Source: Bacillota bacterium
GTDB taxonomy: Bacteria > Bacillota > Clostridia > Christensenellales > CAG-138
Direction of reading: 5' to 3'
Assembly: GCA_023400985.1 (NCBI GenBank)
Contig: JAEXEN010000010.1
Location: forward strand, 1 to 62,842
Length of the DNA: 62,842 nt
Translations under genes and position numbers: made by a program
Shown: in pieces, positions 19,233-26,737 of the stretch
Position numbering within the stretch: position 1 is the stretch's first letter
Layout: every line of letters begins with the position of its first letter
Notes under the pieces: model-generated
Told to the model about the DNA's origin: nothing
The model's database searches: none
What the model saw: only the letters and a program-made list of their open reading frames with translations

Positions 19233-20476
19233 TTTGAACCTCCGGGAACGATAGGTCTTGACAGGCCGCCGGTGGAACGCAAAATCACATTCACCTCTAC
19301 ATCGAGCCCGATCTCAGGAAATACTTCACCCCAGTTCCTCTTCATTTTCTCCCATTCTTTCGGATAATCGCGGCGGATCGCATCGCCGAACCCGAATACA
19401 TCGGCTGAGAATCCCCTTGCTTTTGTAAGCGCATTCTCAATATCCGAAAGGATATAATCCCGCATTTTCTCCTTTAGCATTTCAACGTTCTCTAAAATAG
19501 ACATATCTTCGATTGTTTCATTGCTTTCAAGCGTTCCGTCCACATTTACGGTAAGCTGCATCCGGATGCTGCCGTCTCCGGTTTTTAAGGGCTTTAAGCT
19601 GCTGGCCGAACCATAAGTTTCCAAAATAACCTGCCCCCACGGCGTATCCACGGTCATCGCTCCGGATTTTGCTTTGCCGGTTACCCACAGGAGGCCCCGC
19701 GTCTGCGCCTTATCCAGCTCTCCAATCATTTTTCCCTGCTTGAAAACCGCCGTACCTTCAAGCTTGGCATATCTCTTTCCTGCCGCCTCGTACAACTCCA
19801 CCATCGGAGCCACAGGCGCTGCCGACTCGCTCAAAGTAGCGATTACAAAATCTCGCAGGGTTACGACCACCGTTTCTGAGTTGGCTTTTTGGTTCTCCAT
19901 CATGCCTGTAATATGGAATGCCGGTGCTTTTTCCAGAGTAATATCCTCACCTAAAATTTCCGACGCCTTGCCTCTTGCGATTAAGATAAATACATTCATG
20001 CGCGCCTCATAATCGCGCGTGAATGCATCCAAACCTTCCGCCATGTCCTGCCTCGCCAGATCGCTGCTGAAAATAATCACGTCGCTATGTGCGAAATACA
20101 GCCGTCTGTTTTGCATACGCGTAATTTCCCGGACGGCGGAGAGTATGCTTTTGTCTGTATAGCTGATATTCACATAGGCCTTTTCGCCGGACCCGCCGCT
20201 GCCCCCGGAAGAATCGGATCCGATCTCGGAGGGCTTGATCACCTGCGCGGTCAGCTTCACAGTGTCCGGTTGGTCGCCAACGTCCAGCGCCGACCCGATC
20301 ACAATAGCCAGGGTGTTGAGCTCGCGTTCGCTCCAGCAGGAACATAGGGGCAGGCAAAGCAAGATGCAAATGAACAATGCGGCGGCGCGGCGTGCTTTCC
20401 TTCGGCACGCAAAGTAACGTGAGGCGGCACAAGAACGAAAAGCCCTAAAACTTTTTTTAACGGCGTGTTTTATCAT
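19229..20476 (-). CDS. Spore germination receptor C subunit, Ger(x)C family lipoprotein
   Basis: Lipid-anchored subunit of the germinant receptor, outside the spore inner membrane. Seen: a basic N-terminal stretch, a hydrophobic segment and a lipobox ending LCSC near residue 47, immediately followed by the diagnostic WSERELNTLAIVIGSALDV. The C-terminal domain carries the family motif around EWEKMKRNWGEVFPEIGLDVEVNV. The N-terminus before the signal core is unusually long and basic (about 30 residues), so an internal start is possible, but the ATG used here overlaps the gerA stop (ATGA) as expected for coupling. Confidence 0.88.
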   Translation of the reverse strand: MIKHAVKKSFRAFRSCAASRYFACRRKARRAAALFICILLCLPLCSCWSERELNTLAIVIGSALDVGDQPDTVKLTAQVIKPSEIGSDSSGGSGGSGEKAYVNISYTDKSILSAVREITRMQNRRLYFAHSDVIIFSSDLARQDMAEGLDAFTRDYEARMNVFILIARGKASEILGEDITLEKAPAFHITGMMENQKANSETVVVTLRDFVIATLSESAAPVAPMVELYEAAGKRYAKLEGTAVFKQGKMIGELDKAQTRGLLWVTGKAKSGAMTVDTPWGQVILETYGSASSLKPLKTGDGSIRMQLTVNVDGTLESNETIEDMSILENVEMLKEKMRDYILSDIENALTKARGFSADVFGFGDAIRRDYPKEWEKMKRNWGEVFPEIGLDVEVNVILRSTGGLSRPIVPGGSK

Positions 20477-22095
20477 GATTCCTGACTCCCATCGTCCTCA
20501 TCAGTGGTTGAAGTGGGGGATTTAGGAGGCCGCCGGTATACATCCTGCGGGTTCAATGATTGCGGACGCGTGCGCATCCTCCAAAGAGGGGCACGTACCG
20601 CCGTATCCTTCAGGCCGGCTTTGTGAAACGGCGCCAAAGGCGCCATATGGGGGACGCCGAAGGACTTTAGCGAAGCAAGATGCACGAGAATGATAAACGC
20701 GCCCACGGTGATACCGAAGCTCCCCATAATCGCTGCGAGGATGACCAGGAACCATGACAGGATCGATATCGCATCGGTTATAAAAGGAAGCGTATAGCTT
20801 GCTACGGCGGTGATTGCGACGACAATGACCACCGGCGCACCCACGATTCCCGCCCGCACGGCCGCTTCGCCCATGACAAGGGCGCCCACGATACTGATGG
20901 TTTGCCCCACCGGCCGGGGCATGCGGAGACCTGCCTCCCGCAGAATCCAGAAAATAAGCAGCATTACGCTTATTTCCACCGCTACGGGGAACGGCGTCCC
21001 TTCACTGGACGCCGCCATGGAAAGCAGCAGGGGGGTCGGGATTAGCTCCTGGTGGTAGGTGGAGAGCGCGATATACACCGCGGGGGCAAACAGGCAGATA
21101 AAAAACGCGAGCAGGCGCAGCAGGCGCATAACAGTCGCATAATGCGGACGGGTAATATAATCCTCCACGCTTTGGAAATTCTCTATAAACAGCATGGGCA
21201 CCGTCATTACAAACGGGGCACCGTCTACAACGATGGCAACACGGCCTTCCAGCAGGTTTCCCGCGACTACATCCGGTTTTTCGCTGCACCAGATGGTGGG
21301 AAAAACGGAGAGAGGATCGTCTTCGATATACTGTTCCACATAGCCGGTAGCGAGGATCGCGTCGGTGTCTATCTTTTTGAGTCTGCACTCGACCTCGCTA
21401 ATCAGTTTCGGGTCCGCAATGCCGTCGATATAGAGAATGTTTATCTGAGTGTGCGTGCGCCTTCCAATCACGGTCGAACGGATCTTGAGCGCCGGGTCTT
21501 TGATTTTCCTGCGGATCATGGCTGTATTTGTGCGAAGGTTCTCTGTAAACCCTTCCCGAGGGGCGCGGATGGCGGTTTCGCTGACAGGCTCGGTGACCGC
21601 CCTCTTATCCCATCCCTTTGCTCCTATGTCGAGGGCTTTTGAGAAACCTTCGGCTATAAGAACCGCGTTGCCCGATAGGAAGGCTTCCGCCACCTCATCG
21701 CAGGTATAGACGGTTTTTACCTCCCCGACGGCCAGCAGTCTGTCCCGAATTTCGTCCATGCTCGAAAACTTGGCGTCTTCCTCGGCGTGGGTGAGGCGGC
21801 TGTCGTGCATCAGCGGCTTTATGACGTTATCATTGATCAAGGGGAGGTTTGCGAGCCCATCCAGAAAGAGTAGAGCAGCCTTTATTTCTCCGCCTTTGTC
21901 TTTTCCAAAGGAAAATTCACGGATGATGAGATCGGAACCCACATCAAATTGGGCTCTGAACGCATTCAGGTTTTTTTCGAGGCTCCGGGAAAGAATGCGG
22001 GGGTTGTTTTCGCTGCTTTGGGTTTCTTCATTCGCCTTGCTTTTTTGTTTCCGCTGTTCCTGAAAGAACCAAGCCAATTTCCTGAAGAAACGCAT
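20473..22095 (-). CDS. Spore germination receptor A subunit (GerA family)
   Basis: First subunit of the nutrient germinant receptor; 540 residues from the ATG at 22095, chosen because GAGGAG lies 8 nt upstream and family members begin close to this point. The large N-terminal cytoplasmic domain contains the conserved VGSDLIIREF and AVLIAEGFSKALDIGAKGWDKRAVTEP(V/x)SE-type stretches, followed by RAPREGFTENLRTN and a membrane domain with LIPTPLLLSMAAS and IVGALVMGEAAVRAGIVGAP. The C-terminus is hydrophilic. It heads a four-gene operon expressed from a consensus sigma-G promoter. Confidence 0.93.
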   Translation of the reverse strand: MRFFRKLAWFFQEQRKQKSKANEETQSSENNPRILSRSLEKNLNAFRAQFDVGSDLIIREFSFGKDKGGEIKAALLFLDGLANLPLINDNVIKPLMHDSRLTHAEEDAKFSSMDEIRDRLLAVGEVKTVYTCDEVAEAFLSGNAVLIAEGFSKALDIGAKGWDKRAVTEPVSETAIRAPREGFTENLRTNTAMIRRKIKDPALKIRSTVIGRRTHTQINILYIDGIADPKLISEVECRLKKIDTDAILATGYVEQYIEDDPLSVFPTIWCSEKPDVVAGNLLEGRVAIVVDGAPFVMTVPMLFIENFQSVEDYITRPHYATVMRLLRLLAFFICLFAPAVYIALSTYHQELIPTPLLLSMAASSEGTPFPVAVEISVMLLIFWILREAGLRMPRPVGQTISIVGALVMGEAAVRAGIVGAPVVIVVAITAVASYTLPFITDAISILSWFLVILAAIMGSFGITVGAFIILVHLASLKSFGVPHMAPLAPFHKAGLKDTAVRAPLWRMRTRPQSLNPQDVYRRPPKSPTSTTDEDDGSQES

Positions 22096-22136
22096 GGATT
22101 CATCTCCTCGATCGTATCTCAACGCCAACTTTGCTA

Positions 22137-22165
22137 TATTATGGTTTATTTCTCAATTTCTATTC
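22137..22165 (-). promoter_or_regulatory. Sigma-G (forespore) promoter of the ger operon
   Basis: Minus-strand GAATA at 22165-22161 (consensus GHATR), a 17-bp spacer and CATAATA at 22143-22137 (consensus CATWWTA). All positions fit the Bacillus sigma-G consensus. The predicted start is about 30 nt upstream of the gerA start codon. Sigma-F recognises a similar sequence, so forespore rather than strictly sigma-G control is what the sequence supports. Confidence 0.75.
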
Positions 22166-22186
22166 TGCTTCTGCTAAGGTGATTTC

Positions 22187-22217
22187 TATAAAAAGGCTTG
22201 CCTTTTACGGCAAGCCT
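22187..22217 (-). terminator. Intrinsic terminator of the Cys-rich peptide gene
   Basis: Minus-strand AGGCTTGCC-GTAAAA-GGCAAGCCT, a perfect 9-bp stem, followed by TTTTATAG. It lies just after the stop of the 37-residue peptide gene and before the ger promoter, so the peptide is a separate transcription unit. Confidence 0.85.
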
Positions 22218-22232
22218 GCGGGGGTCGCTTTA

Positions 22233-22346
22233 TCAGCAGCAGCGATTGCGGCAGCAACAATTAGCGCGACATTGATTTCTACACCTGTTTTTACAGCTTC
22301 CGCAGCAGGCAACGCCTAAGAAAAGCAAGGGCCACCATGACCACAT
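22233..22346 (-). CDS. 37-residue cysteine-rich peptide, uncharacterised
   Basis: A very short gene. The product starts with MWSWWPLLFLGVACC and contains ten cysteines in 37 residues (positions 14, 15, 18, 22, 26, 30, 31, 32, 36, 37), the remainder being mostly Arg and Asn (CKNRCRNQC, ANCCCRNRCC). Support for a real gene: a strong ribosome site (AGGAAGTGAT) 4 nt before the ATG, and a perfect intrinsic terminator starting 16 nt after the stop. The hydrophobic, Trp-rich N-terminus could be a membrane or coat-insertion segment. The position beside a germination operon suggests a spore-envelope or metal/disulfide role, but I do not recognise the family and this is conjecture. Confidence 0.75.
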   Translation of the reverse strand: MWSWWPLLFLGVACCGSCKNRCRNQCRANCCCRNRCC

Positions 22347-22465
22347 AGCTATCACTTCCTTTCGTTTATTTGCAAAATGCGGGTATAGTAAACATTATGC
22401 CGAAGTTTAGCAATGCGTGAAATGGGGAAGATGCGCCGGAAGGAGGGTGGGAATGCTGAGATCCA

Positions 22466-22496
22466 ATAAAAAAACCCCTGCCGGATCCGGCAGGGG
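22466..22496 (-). terminator. Intrinsic terminator of the zinc-ribbon gene
   Basis: A 22-bp perfect palindrome (CCCCTGCCGG-ATCCGGCAGGGG, 22475-22496). On the minus strand it is followed by TTTTTTTATT. It begins 11 nt after the stop codon of the zinc-ribbon protein gene. Confidence 0.88.
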
Positions 22497-22507
22497 CCAA
22501 GGCAGAA

Positions 22508-22819
22508 TCAATATCTGTCTCTGCGGCGTTCCCTGGGCTGATAACAGTCTTTGCAATAAACAGGCTTATCGGCCGACGGCCTAAAGGGCACTTCGGTCTC
22601 CTTGCCGCACTGAGCGCATATAGCCGGATACATTTGCCTGGGGTAGCTGCCGTAACCATCGCGGCCGCCGTCCCGCTGGCGATCCTTCCTTGCAGCTCTG
22701 CAACCGGGGCACCTCTGTGGTTCGTTCTGGAAGCCTTTCTCCTGGTAAAAGGCCTGTTCGCTTTCCGTGAAGAGAAATTCTGCCCCACAGTCTCTGCAAG
22801 TAAGTGTTTTGTCTGACAA
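22508..22819 (-). CDS. Small zinc-ribbon protein with two CxxC pairs
   Basis: A 103-residue protein starting, by my reading, at a TTG codon (22819) 9 nt after GGAGG, which gives the conserved family N-terminus MSDKTLTCRDCGAEF. An upstream ATG at 22864 has no ribosome site. The first zinc ribbon is CRDCG...CPGC (with FTESEQAFYQEKGF between, a pattern common to this family); the second is CAQCG...CKDC. An Arg/Gly/Asp-rich linker (RQRDGGRDGYGSYPRQ) and tail lie around the second ribbon. Homologues are widespread in Clostridia and lack a known function; nucleic-acid binding is the usual guess. Confidence 0.82.
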   Translation of the reverse strand: MSDKTLTCRDCGAEFLFTESEQAFYQEKGFQNEPQRCPGCRAARKDRQRDGGRDGYGSYPRQMYPAICAQCGKETEVPFRPSADKPVYCKDCYQPRERRRDRY

Positions 22820-22955
22820 TGAAAGAGTCCTCCAAGTTTTTAATTTGCCATCCTTCGATAGCATGTTAAGTATATCACGTTTTCAGCCAATCAGCATTTA
22901 ATTTTTTTAGCGAAAAAATGTGATCTTTTACGGGCTTCTGCACAGCGGGGAATTC

Positions 22956-22984
22956 TTGACGCATGGAAGCGCAGCGCATATAAT
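22956..22984 (+). promoter_or_regulatory. Sigma-A promoter of tRNA-Leu
   Basis: TTGACG at 22956-22961, a 17-bp spacer and TATAAT at 22979-22984. The tRNA begins 21 nt downstream of the -10 element, so the primary transcript has a short 5' leader. Confidence 0.8.
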
Positions 22985-23005
22985 ATTTCTGTTGCAGGGA
23001 AATAC

Positions 23006-23088
23006 GCGAATGTGGTGGAACGGCATACACAGCAGACTTAAAATCTGCCGGGGAAACCTTGCGAGTTCGAATCTCGCCATTCGCACCA
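23006..23088 (+). tRNA. tRNA-Leu (anticodon UAA), CCA encoded
   Basis: A full cloverleaf is visible. The acceptor stem GCGAATG pairs with CATTCGC; the anticodon arm GCAGA-CTTAAAA-TCTGC has anticodon TAA. A long class II variable arm typical of tRNA-Leu follows, then a T arm GCGAG-TTCGAAT-CTCGC and an encoded CCA at 23086-23088. It is followed at once by an intrinsic terminator. Confidence 0.96.
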
Positions 23089-23153
23089 GAAAGACATAGC
23101 TTCCGCCAAGGGGAAGTTATGTCTTTTTTGTGCAGAAAAACATGGTAATATTG
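23084..23153 (+). repeat. Tandem-duplicated segment, copy 1 (tRNA 3' flank)
   Basis: Runs from the last bases of the tRNA acceptor (CACCA) through the terminator hairpin to AAAACATGGTAATATTG. It is about 85% identical by eye to 24002-24075 over some 70 bp. The two copies enclose the methyltransferase gene, and each copy precedes one AT-rich gene. Confidence 0.75.
23091..23128 (+). terminator. Intrinsic terminator of tRNA-Leu
   Basis: AAGACATA-G-CTTCC ... GGAAG-T-TATGTCTT followed by a T-run, starting 3 nt after the tRNA CCA. A related hairpin occurs at 24008-24047. Confidence 0.88.
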
Positions 23154-23195
23154 TTATAAAGATTATTGCAACCATTTTTGGCAAGTGGAGATCAA

Positions 23196-23957
23196 ATGCA
23201 AAATTATTTGTATAACAGGAGAATTAAGCGAATGGAAAGAAAACTGGATGATGAGATTATCATTACAAGCGATGATATACTTATTATGCTCGATGACATT
23301 CTTGAGAAGAGAGATCATGAATGGTGGAATAAATTTTATTCTGACAGAGAAAAACCAATTCCATTTTTCAAAAACATACCTGATGAATGCCTGATTTCAT
23401 ATTGCGCATCAAATATTCTAAATAAAGGAAAAGTTTTAGATATTGGGTGCGGAAATGGAAGAAATTCGGTATATTTGGCAAAACAAGGCTTTGATGTGGT
23501 CGGGATTGACATTTCTGATGAAGTGATAAAATGGGCCCAGGAATCATTGACTGATTGCGCGAACAAACCGGTCTTTAAGTGTCAATCTATATTTGACTTT
23601 GAAGATAAGCCCAAAAGCTTCGAATTTATTAACGATAGTGGATGTTTTCATCACATAAAACCACACAGAAGGTACCAATATTTTGAACGCGTAACAAAAT
23701 ACCTGAAAGATGATGGATATTTTTCAATAACATGTTTTAATTTAGACGGCGGAGCAAATATATCTGATTATGACGTATACAGAGATTATTCCATGCACGG
23801 TGGCTTAGGCTTTTCTGAATACAAATTGAAAAAGATACTTGAAACGTATTTCAATATTGTTGAATTCAGAAAGATGCAAGAATCCAACAATCCTGATGTG
23901 TTTGGTAAAGACTTTTTATGGGTAGCGCTGATGACAAAAAAGAAAGGTATATTATGA
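23196..23957 (+). CDS. Class I SAM-dependent methyltransferase, AT-rich
   Basis: A 253-residue protein with the Rossmann methyltransferase motif I VLDIGCGNGRNSVYLAKQG, then VVGIDISDEVIKWA (acidic loop binding the ribose) and motif IV-like FINDSGCFHHI. The start at 23196 is chosen for GTGGAG 5 nt upstream; a TTG 30 nt earlier lacks a ribosome site. The coding sequence is visibly AT-rich (many AAA, ATA, GAT codons) compared with the GC-rich genes on both sides, suggesting recent acquisition. It is bracketed by the two copies of the tRNA-flank repeat. The substrate is unknown; small molecules (e.g. tellurite/thiol-type methyltransferases) share this fold. Confidence 0.82.
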   Translation: MQNYLYNRRIKRMERKLDDEIIITSDDILIMLDDILEKRDHEWWNKFYSDREKPIPFFKNIPDECLISYCASNILNKGKVLDIGCGNGRNSVYLAKQGFDVVGIDISDEVIKWAQESLTDCANKPVFKCQSIFDFEDKPKSFEFINDSGCFHHIKPHRRYQYFERVTKYLKDDGYFSITCFNLDGGANISDYDVYRDYSMHGGLGFSEYKLKKILETYFNIVEFRKMQESNNPDVFGKDFLWVALMTKKKGIL

Positions 23958-24001
23958 GCATAATAATTGGCTCAAAGTAAAAAATCTTTTTTGCCTCATA
24001 A

Positions 24002-24075
24002 CTCCAGGAAGACATACTTTCCGCCGAGGGGAGGGTATGTCTTTTTTTATGATGCAGGAAAACATGGTATTATGG
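24002..24075 (+). repeat. Tandem-duplicated segment, copy 2
   Basis: CTCCAGGAAGACATACTTTCC... through the T-run to GGAAAACATGGTATTATGG. It matches copy 1 (23084-23153) but has no tRNA upstream. It contains its own hairpin plus T-run (24008-24047), which terminates the methyltransferase transcript. Confidence 0.75.
24008..24047 (+). terminator. Intrinsic terminator after the methyltransferase gene
   Basis: GAAGACATACTTTCC ... GGAGGGTATGTCTTTTTTT: the outer AGACATAC/GTATGTCT stem is perfect and a run of seven T follows. Same design as the tRNA terminator at 23091-23128. Confidence 0.8.
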
Positions 24076-24139
24076 ATTCGAAGGCGATTACATCATAAAT
24101 AGATAAATTGAAATTTGAATATAGTGAGGAAGGATGCTT

Positions 24140-25075
24140 ATGCAAATAATCAATTGGTTATTAGAGGGCGATATCGTTATTCAGCATTTGACGAATAAGT
24201 ATTTGCTGGCTTGTTCCTTTAACCACAACAATGGAGGCTACATCGCTGAATACTTGGATTTATATGATGTTGCGGAGCAAGAGTGGGGCGGCGGCATTTA
24301 TTCTCCTAAATGGATATCAAGCACCTATACATTGCTGGAGCTAAAGTATATGGAGATTCATTACGATCATCCATACTATCAGGATGCCACGAAAAAAGTG
24401 CTGAATGGTCTTTGGCATAATCACGGCAAGATTTCCCAAATCAGATATCAGGATATGTGTATGTCCGCAATGCTGTTGAGCCTTGTTTGCTATGGGAGAA
24501 TTAGTGGTTTCAGGACAAACGAAATTGTTGATTACATTCTAACGCATCAAATGGACGATGGCGGCTGGAATTGCGCTTGGGATTCGGTCCATAATCGCTC
24601 TATTGTTGGTTCGGTGCATACAACTATTTCTGTATTGGAAGCGTTCGCTGATTATGAAAAATACGGGTATTCTTACCGCTTGACTGAAATAAAACAGCAA
24701 GTGGCGTTGGGGCAGGAATATCTGCTGAACCGGCAACTGTTTAAATCGTTGAAAACCGGTGAGGCCATCCATCCGGATATGATCGGCTTTCATTATCCCT
24801 GTCGTTGGAAATATGACTGTTTTCGGGCATTGGAGTATTTTGTACAGATTGGACAGCCATATGACAATCGGATGCAGGATGCATTGAATTTGCTGAAAGC
24901 TGCCTTAAAAAATGGTCACATAAACAAAGGAAAGAGTTATTCGGGTAAAATTCATTTCCCCCTTGAATCAGGCACAAAAGGAAGGTTTAATACATACAGA
25001 GGATTACTTATCCTAAAGCATTATGATAATAAAGCTTACCAAGAGGTTATTCAGGCAGATTTCATATACAAATAG
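24140..25075 (+). CDS. Alpha/alpha-toroid (prenyltransferase/squalene-cyclase-like) protein, AT-rich
   Basis: A 311-residue protein, from the ATG at 24140 with AGGAAGG 6 nt upstream. It contains repeated helix pairs with the terpene-cyclase/prenyltransferase-type motif QMDDGGWNCAW and the related sequence NNGGYIAEYL, plus W/Y-rich repeats (SPKWISSTYTLLELKYM). No acidic DxDD cyclase motif was seen, so cyclase activity is doubtful; many bacterial proteins with this fold are of unknown role. AT-rich like its neighbour and preceded by copy 2 of the repeat. No signal peptide. Confidence 0.6.
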   Translation: MQIINWLLEGDIVIQHLTNKYLLACSFNHNNGGYIAEYLDLYDVAEQEWGGGIYSPKWISSTYTLLELKYMEIHYDHPYYQDATKKVLNGLWHNHGKISQIRYQDMCMSAMLLSLVCYGRISGFRTNEIVDYILTHQMDDGGWNCAWDSVHNRSIVGSVHTTISVLEAFADYEKYGYSYRLTEIKQQVALGQEYLLNRQLFKSLKTGEAIHPDMIGFHYPCRWKYDCFRALEYFVQIGQPYDNRMQDALNLLKAALKNGHINKGKSYSGKIHFPLESGTKGRFNTYRGLLILKHYDNKAYQEVIQADFIYK

Positions 25076-25372
25076 ACAGGCAAATTTTAATTTGTGAGTC
25101 CCCAAAGAATTCCTGCCTAACTGCAAAAATCTTTTGCCACTATTATTTCCAAAGGAATCGGCGGTTTCGGAAGAATTCGTTGATTTTTTTGTATTCTTAT
25201 TTTTTCTTTTATCCCTGTCGTTTCCAAATAGCAAATAAAAAGGAAAAAATAGAAAGCTTCAGTCTTACCACACAAACCATATAGAACACGTAACAATCAT
25301 CCATCGGTATACTTCCGAGCGCCGCAATTGCATATATTCAAGCAGGCGCACAAATAAAAGGGAGGGAATTCC
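25076..25372. other. AT-rich intergenic junction
   Basis: About 300 bp without a supported gene. It contains several poly-T and poly-A runs and marks the change from AT-rich accessory DNA back to typical composition. I see no convincing RNA, terminator or open reading frame; only a GGGAGGG ribosome site for the next gene at its end. Confidence 0.5.
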
Positions 25373-25669
25373 GTGGAAGTTATCTGGGTACTCACGGTTT
25401 TGGGCTTTTTGGTGGAGGCTATCGTAGAGACGCTCAAGCTTGTATGGGACGCCGAGAAGCGTAAAGTATCGTGGCCGGTGATCTGCTCGCTCGTTGTCGG
25501 CATCGGCATCGCCATACTCGCGCGCGCGTCGATCTTTGAACTTTTGAGCGTTACGATCGTCACATCGAGCTGGCTGGGCTACATCATCACCGGCATACTG
25601 ATCAGCCGAGGGAGCAGCTTCATTCACGATCTATGGATCAGGATCAATACGTATACTGTGCAGAAATAA
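25373..25669 (+). CDS. Small hydrophobic protein with two to three membrane helices
   Basis: A 98-residue protein starting at GTG, 6 nt after GGGAGGG. Hydrophobic segments lie near residues 2-22, 34-52 and 60-78, separated by a short charged loop (DAEKRKVSW). Size and topology resemble phage holins and several clostridial membrane proteins of unknown role, but there is no lysis gene or phage gene beside it, so I do not call it a holin. GC-rich codon usage fits the host genome. Confidence 0.6.
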   Translation: MEVIWVLTVLGFLVEAIVETLKLVWDAEKRKVSWPVICSLVVGIGIAILARASIFELLSVTIVTSSWLGYIITGILISRGSSFIHDLWIRINTYTVQK

Positions 25670-25677
25670 TATACCTT

Positions 25678-25860
25678 TTATAAAACATCATCGTCGCCTA
25701 TCGCCCGGATGGTTCCGTCATACCACAATTTTACCTCTTCCCCGAGGATCGATTTTACGGTTCCATCCGGCCGATACTCAATATCGTCTTCAAAAACATC
25801 CGTGTCCCCGACGGACCTGACGGTGCCGCATGCCCAATATTTAATTTCAATCGCTGCCAT
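25678..25860 (-). CDS. 60-residue triplet-repeat protein, uncharacterised
   Basis: A short acidic protein made almost entirely of three related segments of about 18-20 residues: KYWACGTVRSVGDTDVF, EYRPDGTVKSILGEEV and KLWYDGTIRAIGDDDVL, each with an aromatic residue, (D)GT(V/I)(K/R)(S/A)I/V(G) core and acidic end. GAGGAGGGG lies 8 nt before the ATG, a strong argument that it is expressed. The pattern suggests short beta-hairpins stacked in tandem. Convergent with the small membrane protein gene only 8 nt away. I do not recognise the family. Confidence 0.7.
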   Translation of the reverse strand: MAAIEIKYWACGTVRSVGDTDVFEDDIEYRPDGTVKSILGEEVKLWYDGTIRAIGDDDVL

Positions 25861-25931
25861 AGCTTCAGCCCCTCCTCTGGCGTATAAGAATCGGCAAAAG
25901 AACGTGCTGCCAAGATAGGTACGATAAAATT

Positions 25932-25969
25932 ATATTCCCGCCATGCCGGGAGCGGAATATTGTTTTTTT
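25932..25969 (+). terminator. Probable intrinsic terminator
   Basis: ATATTCC(C)GC ... GCGGAATAT with one bulged base, then TGTTTTTTT. It is in the plus orientation, 260 bp after the nearest plus-strand gene, so its transcript is uncertain. A minus-strand TATAAT (25934-25929) overlaps the left arm and may belong to the 60-residue repeat protein gene. Confidence 0.45.
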
Positions 25970-26003
25970 GTCGTAAATGGTCGAGATTTCATGCTCATGC
26001 AAG

Positions 26004-26052
26004 GCCGGAAAGGACTGCTTGAAAGAAACTGTCTTTTCAGCCGGCTTTTTTT
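26004..26052 (+). terminator. Second probable intrinsic terminator
   Basis: GCCGG-AAAGGAC pairs with GTCTTTT(CA)GCCGGC around a 15-nt loop, followed by seven T. It lies just upstream of a TATAAT at 26059-26064 that could start the RNHCP transcript, so the pair of hairpins may isolate that gene from upstream transcription. Confidence 0.5.
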
Positions 26053-26160
26053 CTGTGCTATAATGACAAATGTGCCATGGGCTGGGGCGTGCCGCCATTT
26101 TTCAAACGCGGCTATAGGAAAGGAGAATGCTGTTTGACGAAGGCCTGTTATTTGGAGAGT

Positions 26161-26184
26161 GTTGCAAACCGGGAGGTTTGCGAC
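26161..26184 (+). other. Leader hairpin of the RNHCP gene
   Basis: GTTGCAAACC-GGGA-GGTTTGCGAC forms a 10-position stem (one G-T type mismatch) in the region between the predicted promoter and the start codon at 26244. No T-run follows. Function unknown; could stabilise the transcript. Confidence 0.4.
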
Positions 26185-26243
26185 AGATAAACTCCGCATT
26201 CCTCCCAAAAGGAAGAAAACCTGCTTTTTGGAGGATATATTGC

Positions 26244-26669
26244 ATGAACCGAGAAAACAAGCGCAGGCAATATGAAAAGGGTTATTTTAAAACCCATGCC
26301 TGCAGCGATATGTTTACCTGTAAGGTCTGCGGGCGCCAGATATTCCCGGCGGGAGCCGGTAGCGCGCACCGCAATCACTGCCCGAACTGCCTTTCGAGCC
26401 TGCACGTAGACGCCGCGCCCGGGGACAGGGAGTCCGACTGCGGCGGGATCATGGAGCCTGTGGCCGTCTGGGTGCGAAAGGGCGGGGAATGGGCCGTTAT
26501 CCATCGCTGCCGCCGGTGCGGCGCTTTTTCATCCAACCGCGTCGCTGCGGATGATAACCCGATGAGGCTTATGAGCATTGCCATGAGGCCCCTGTGCGAG
26601 CCGCCTTTTCCGTTGGAGCGCATAGAGGAAATGATTGCTTTGATGGGCGGAGACGGGAGTATAAGGTGA
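26244..26669 (+). CDS. RNHCP-domain zinc-binding protein
   Basis: A 141-residue protein named for the motif RNHCPNCL, which is present here. The start at 26244 is set by GGAGG 10 nt upstream; the reading frame is open for 39 further codons but these contain nothing conserved. Cysteine pairs: CKVCG near residue 20, HCPNC near residue 45, CGG, and CRRCGAFSSNR, consistent with two zinc ribbons. The C-terminal segment has MRPLCEPPFPLE, typical of the family. Found in many Clostridia and Actinobacteria; no function is established. Confidence 0.85.
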   Translation: MNRENKRRQYEKGYFKTHACSDMFTCKVCGRQIFPAGAGSAHRNHCPNCLSSLHVDAAPGDRESDCGGIMEPVAVWVRKGGEWAVIHRCRRCGAFSSNRVAADDNPMRLMSIAMRPLCEPPFPLERIEEMIALMGGDGSIR

Positions 26670-26737
26670 GCAGAAAATAGAAATAAATGAACATTCAATT
26701 AATGAATGCGGCAAAAGGCACCGAAAAATCTATCGCT

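Noticed and set aside
23084..24075. Integron-type attC sites at the two hairpin repeats
   Set aside because: Both hairpins end in T-runs and work as terminators; no integrase and no conserved attC core triplets seen. Kept only as a duplication linked to the tRNA.
25373..25669. Phage holin
   Set aside because: Size and topology fit, but there are no phage, endolysin or integrase genes around it.
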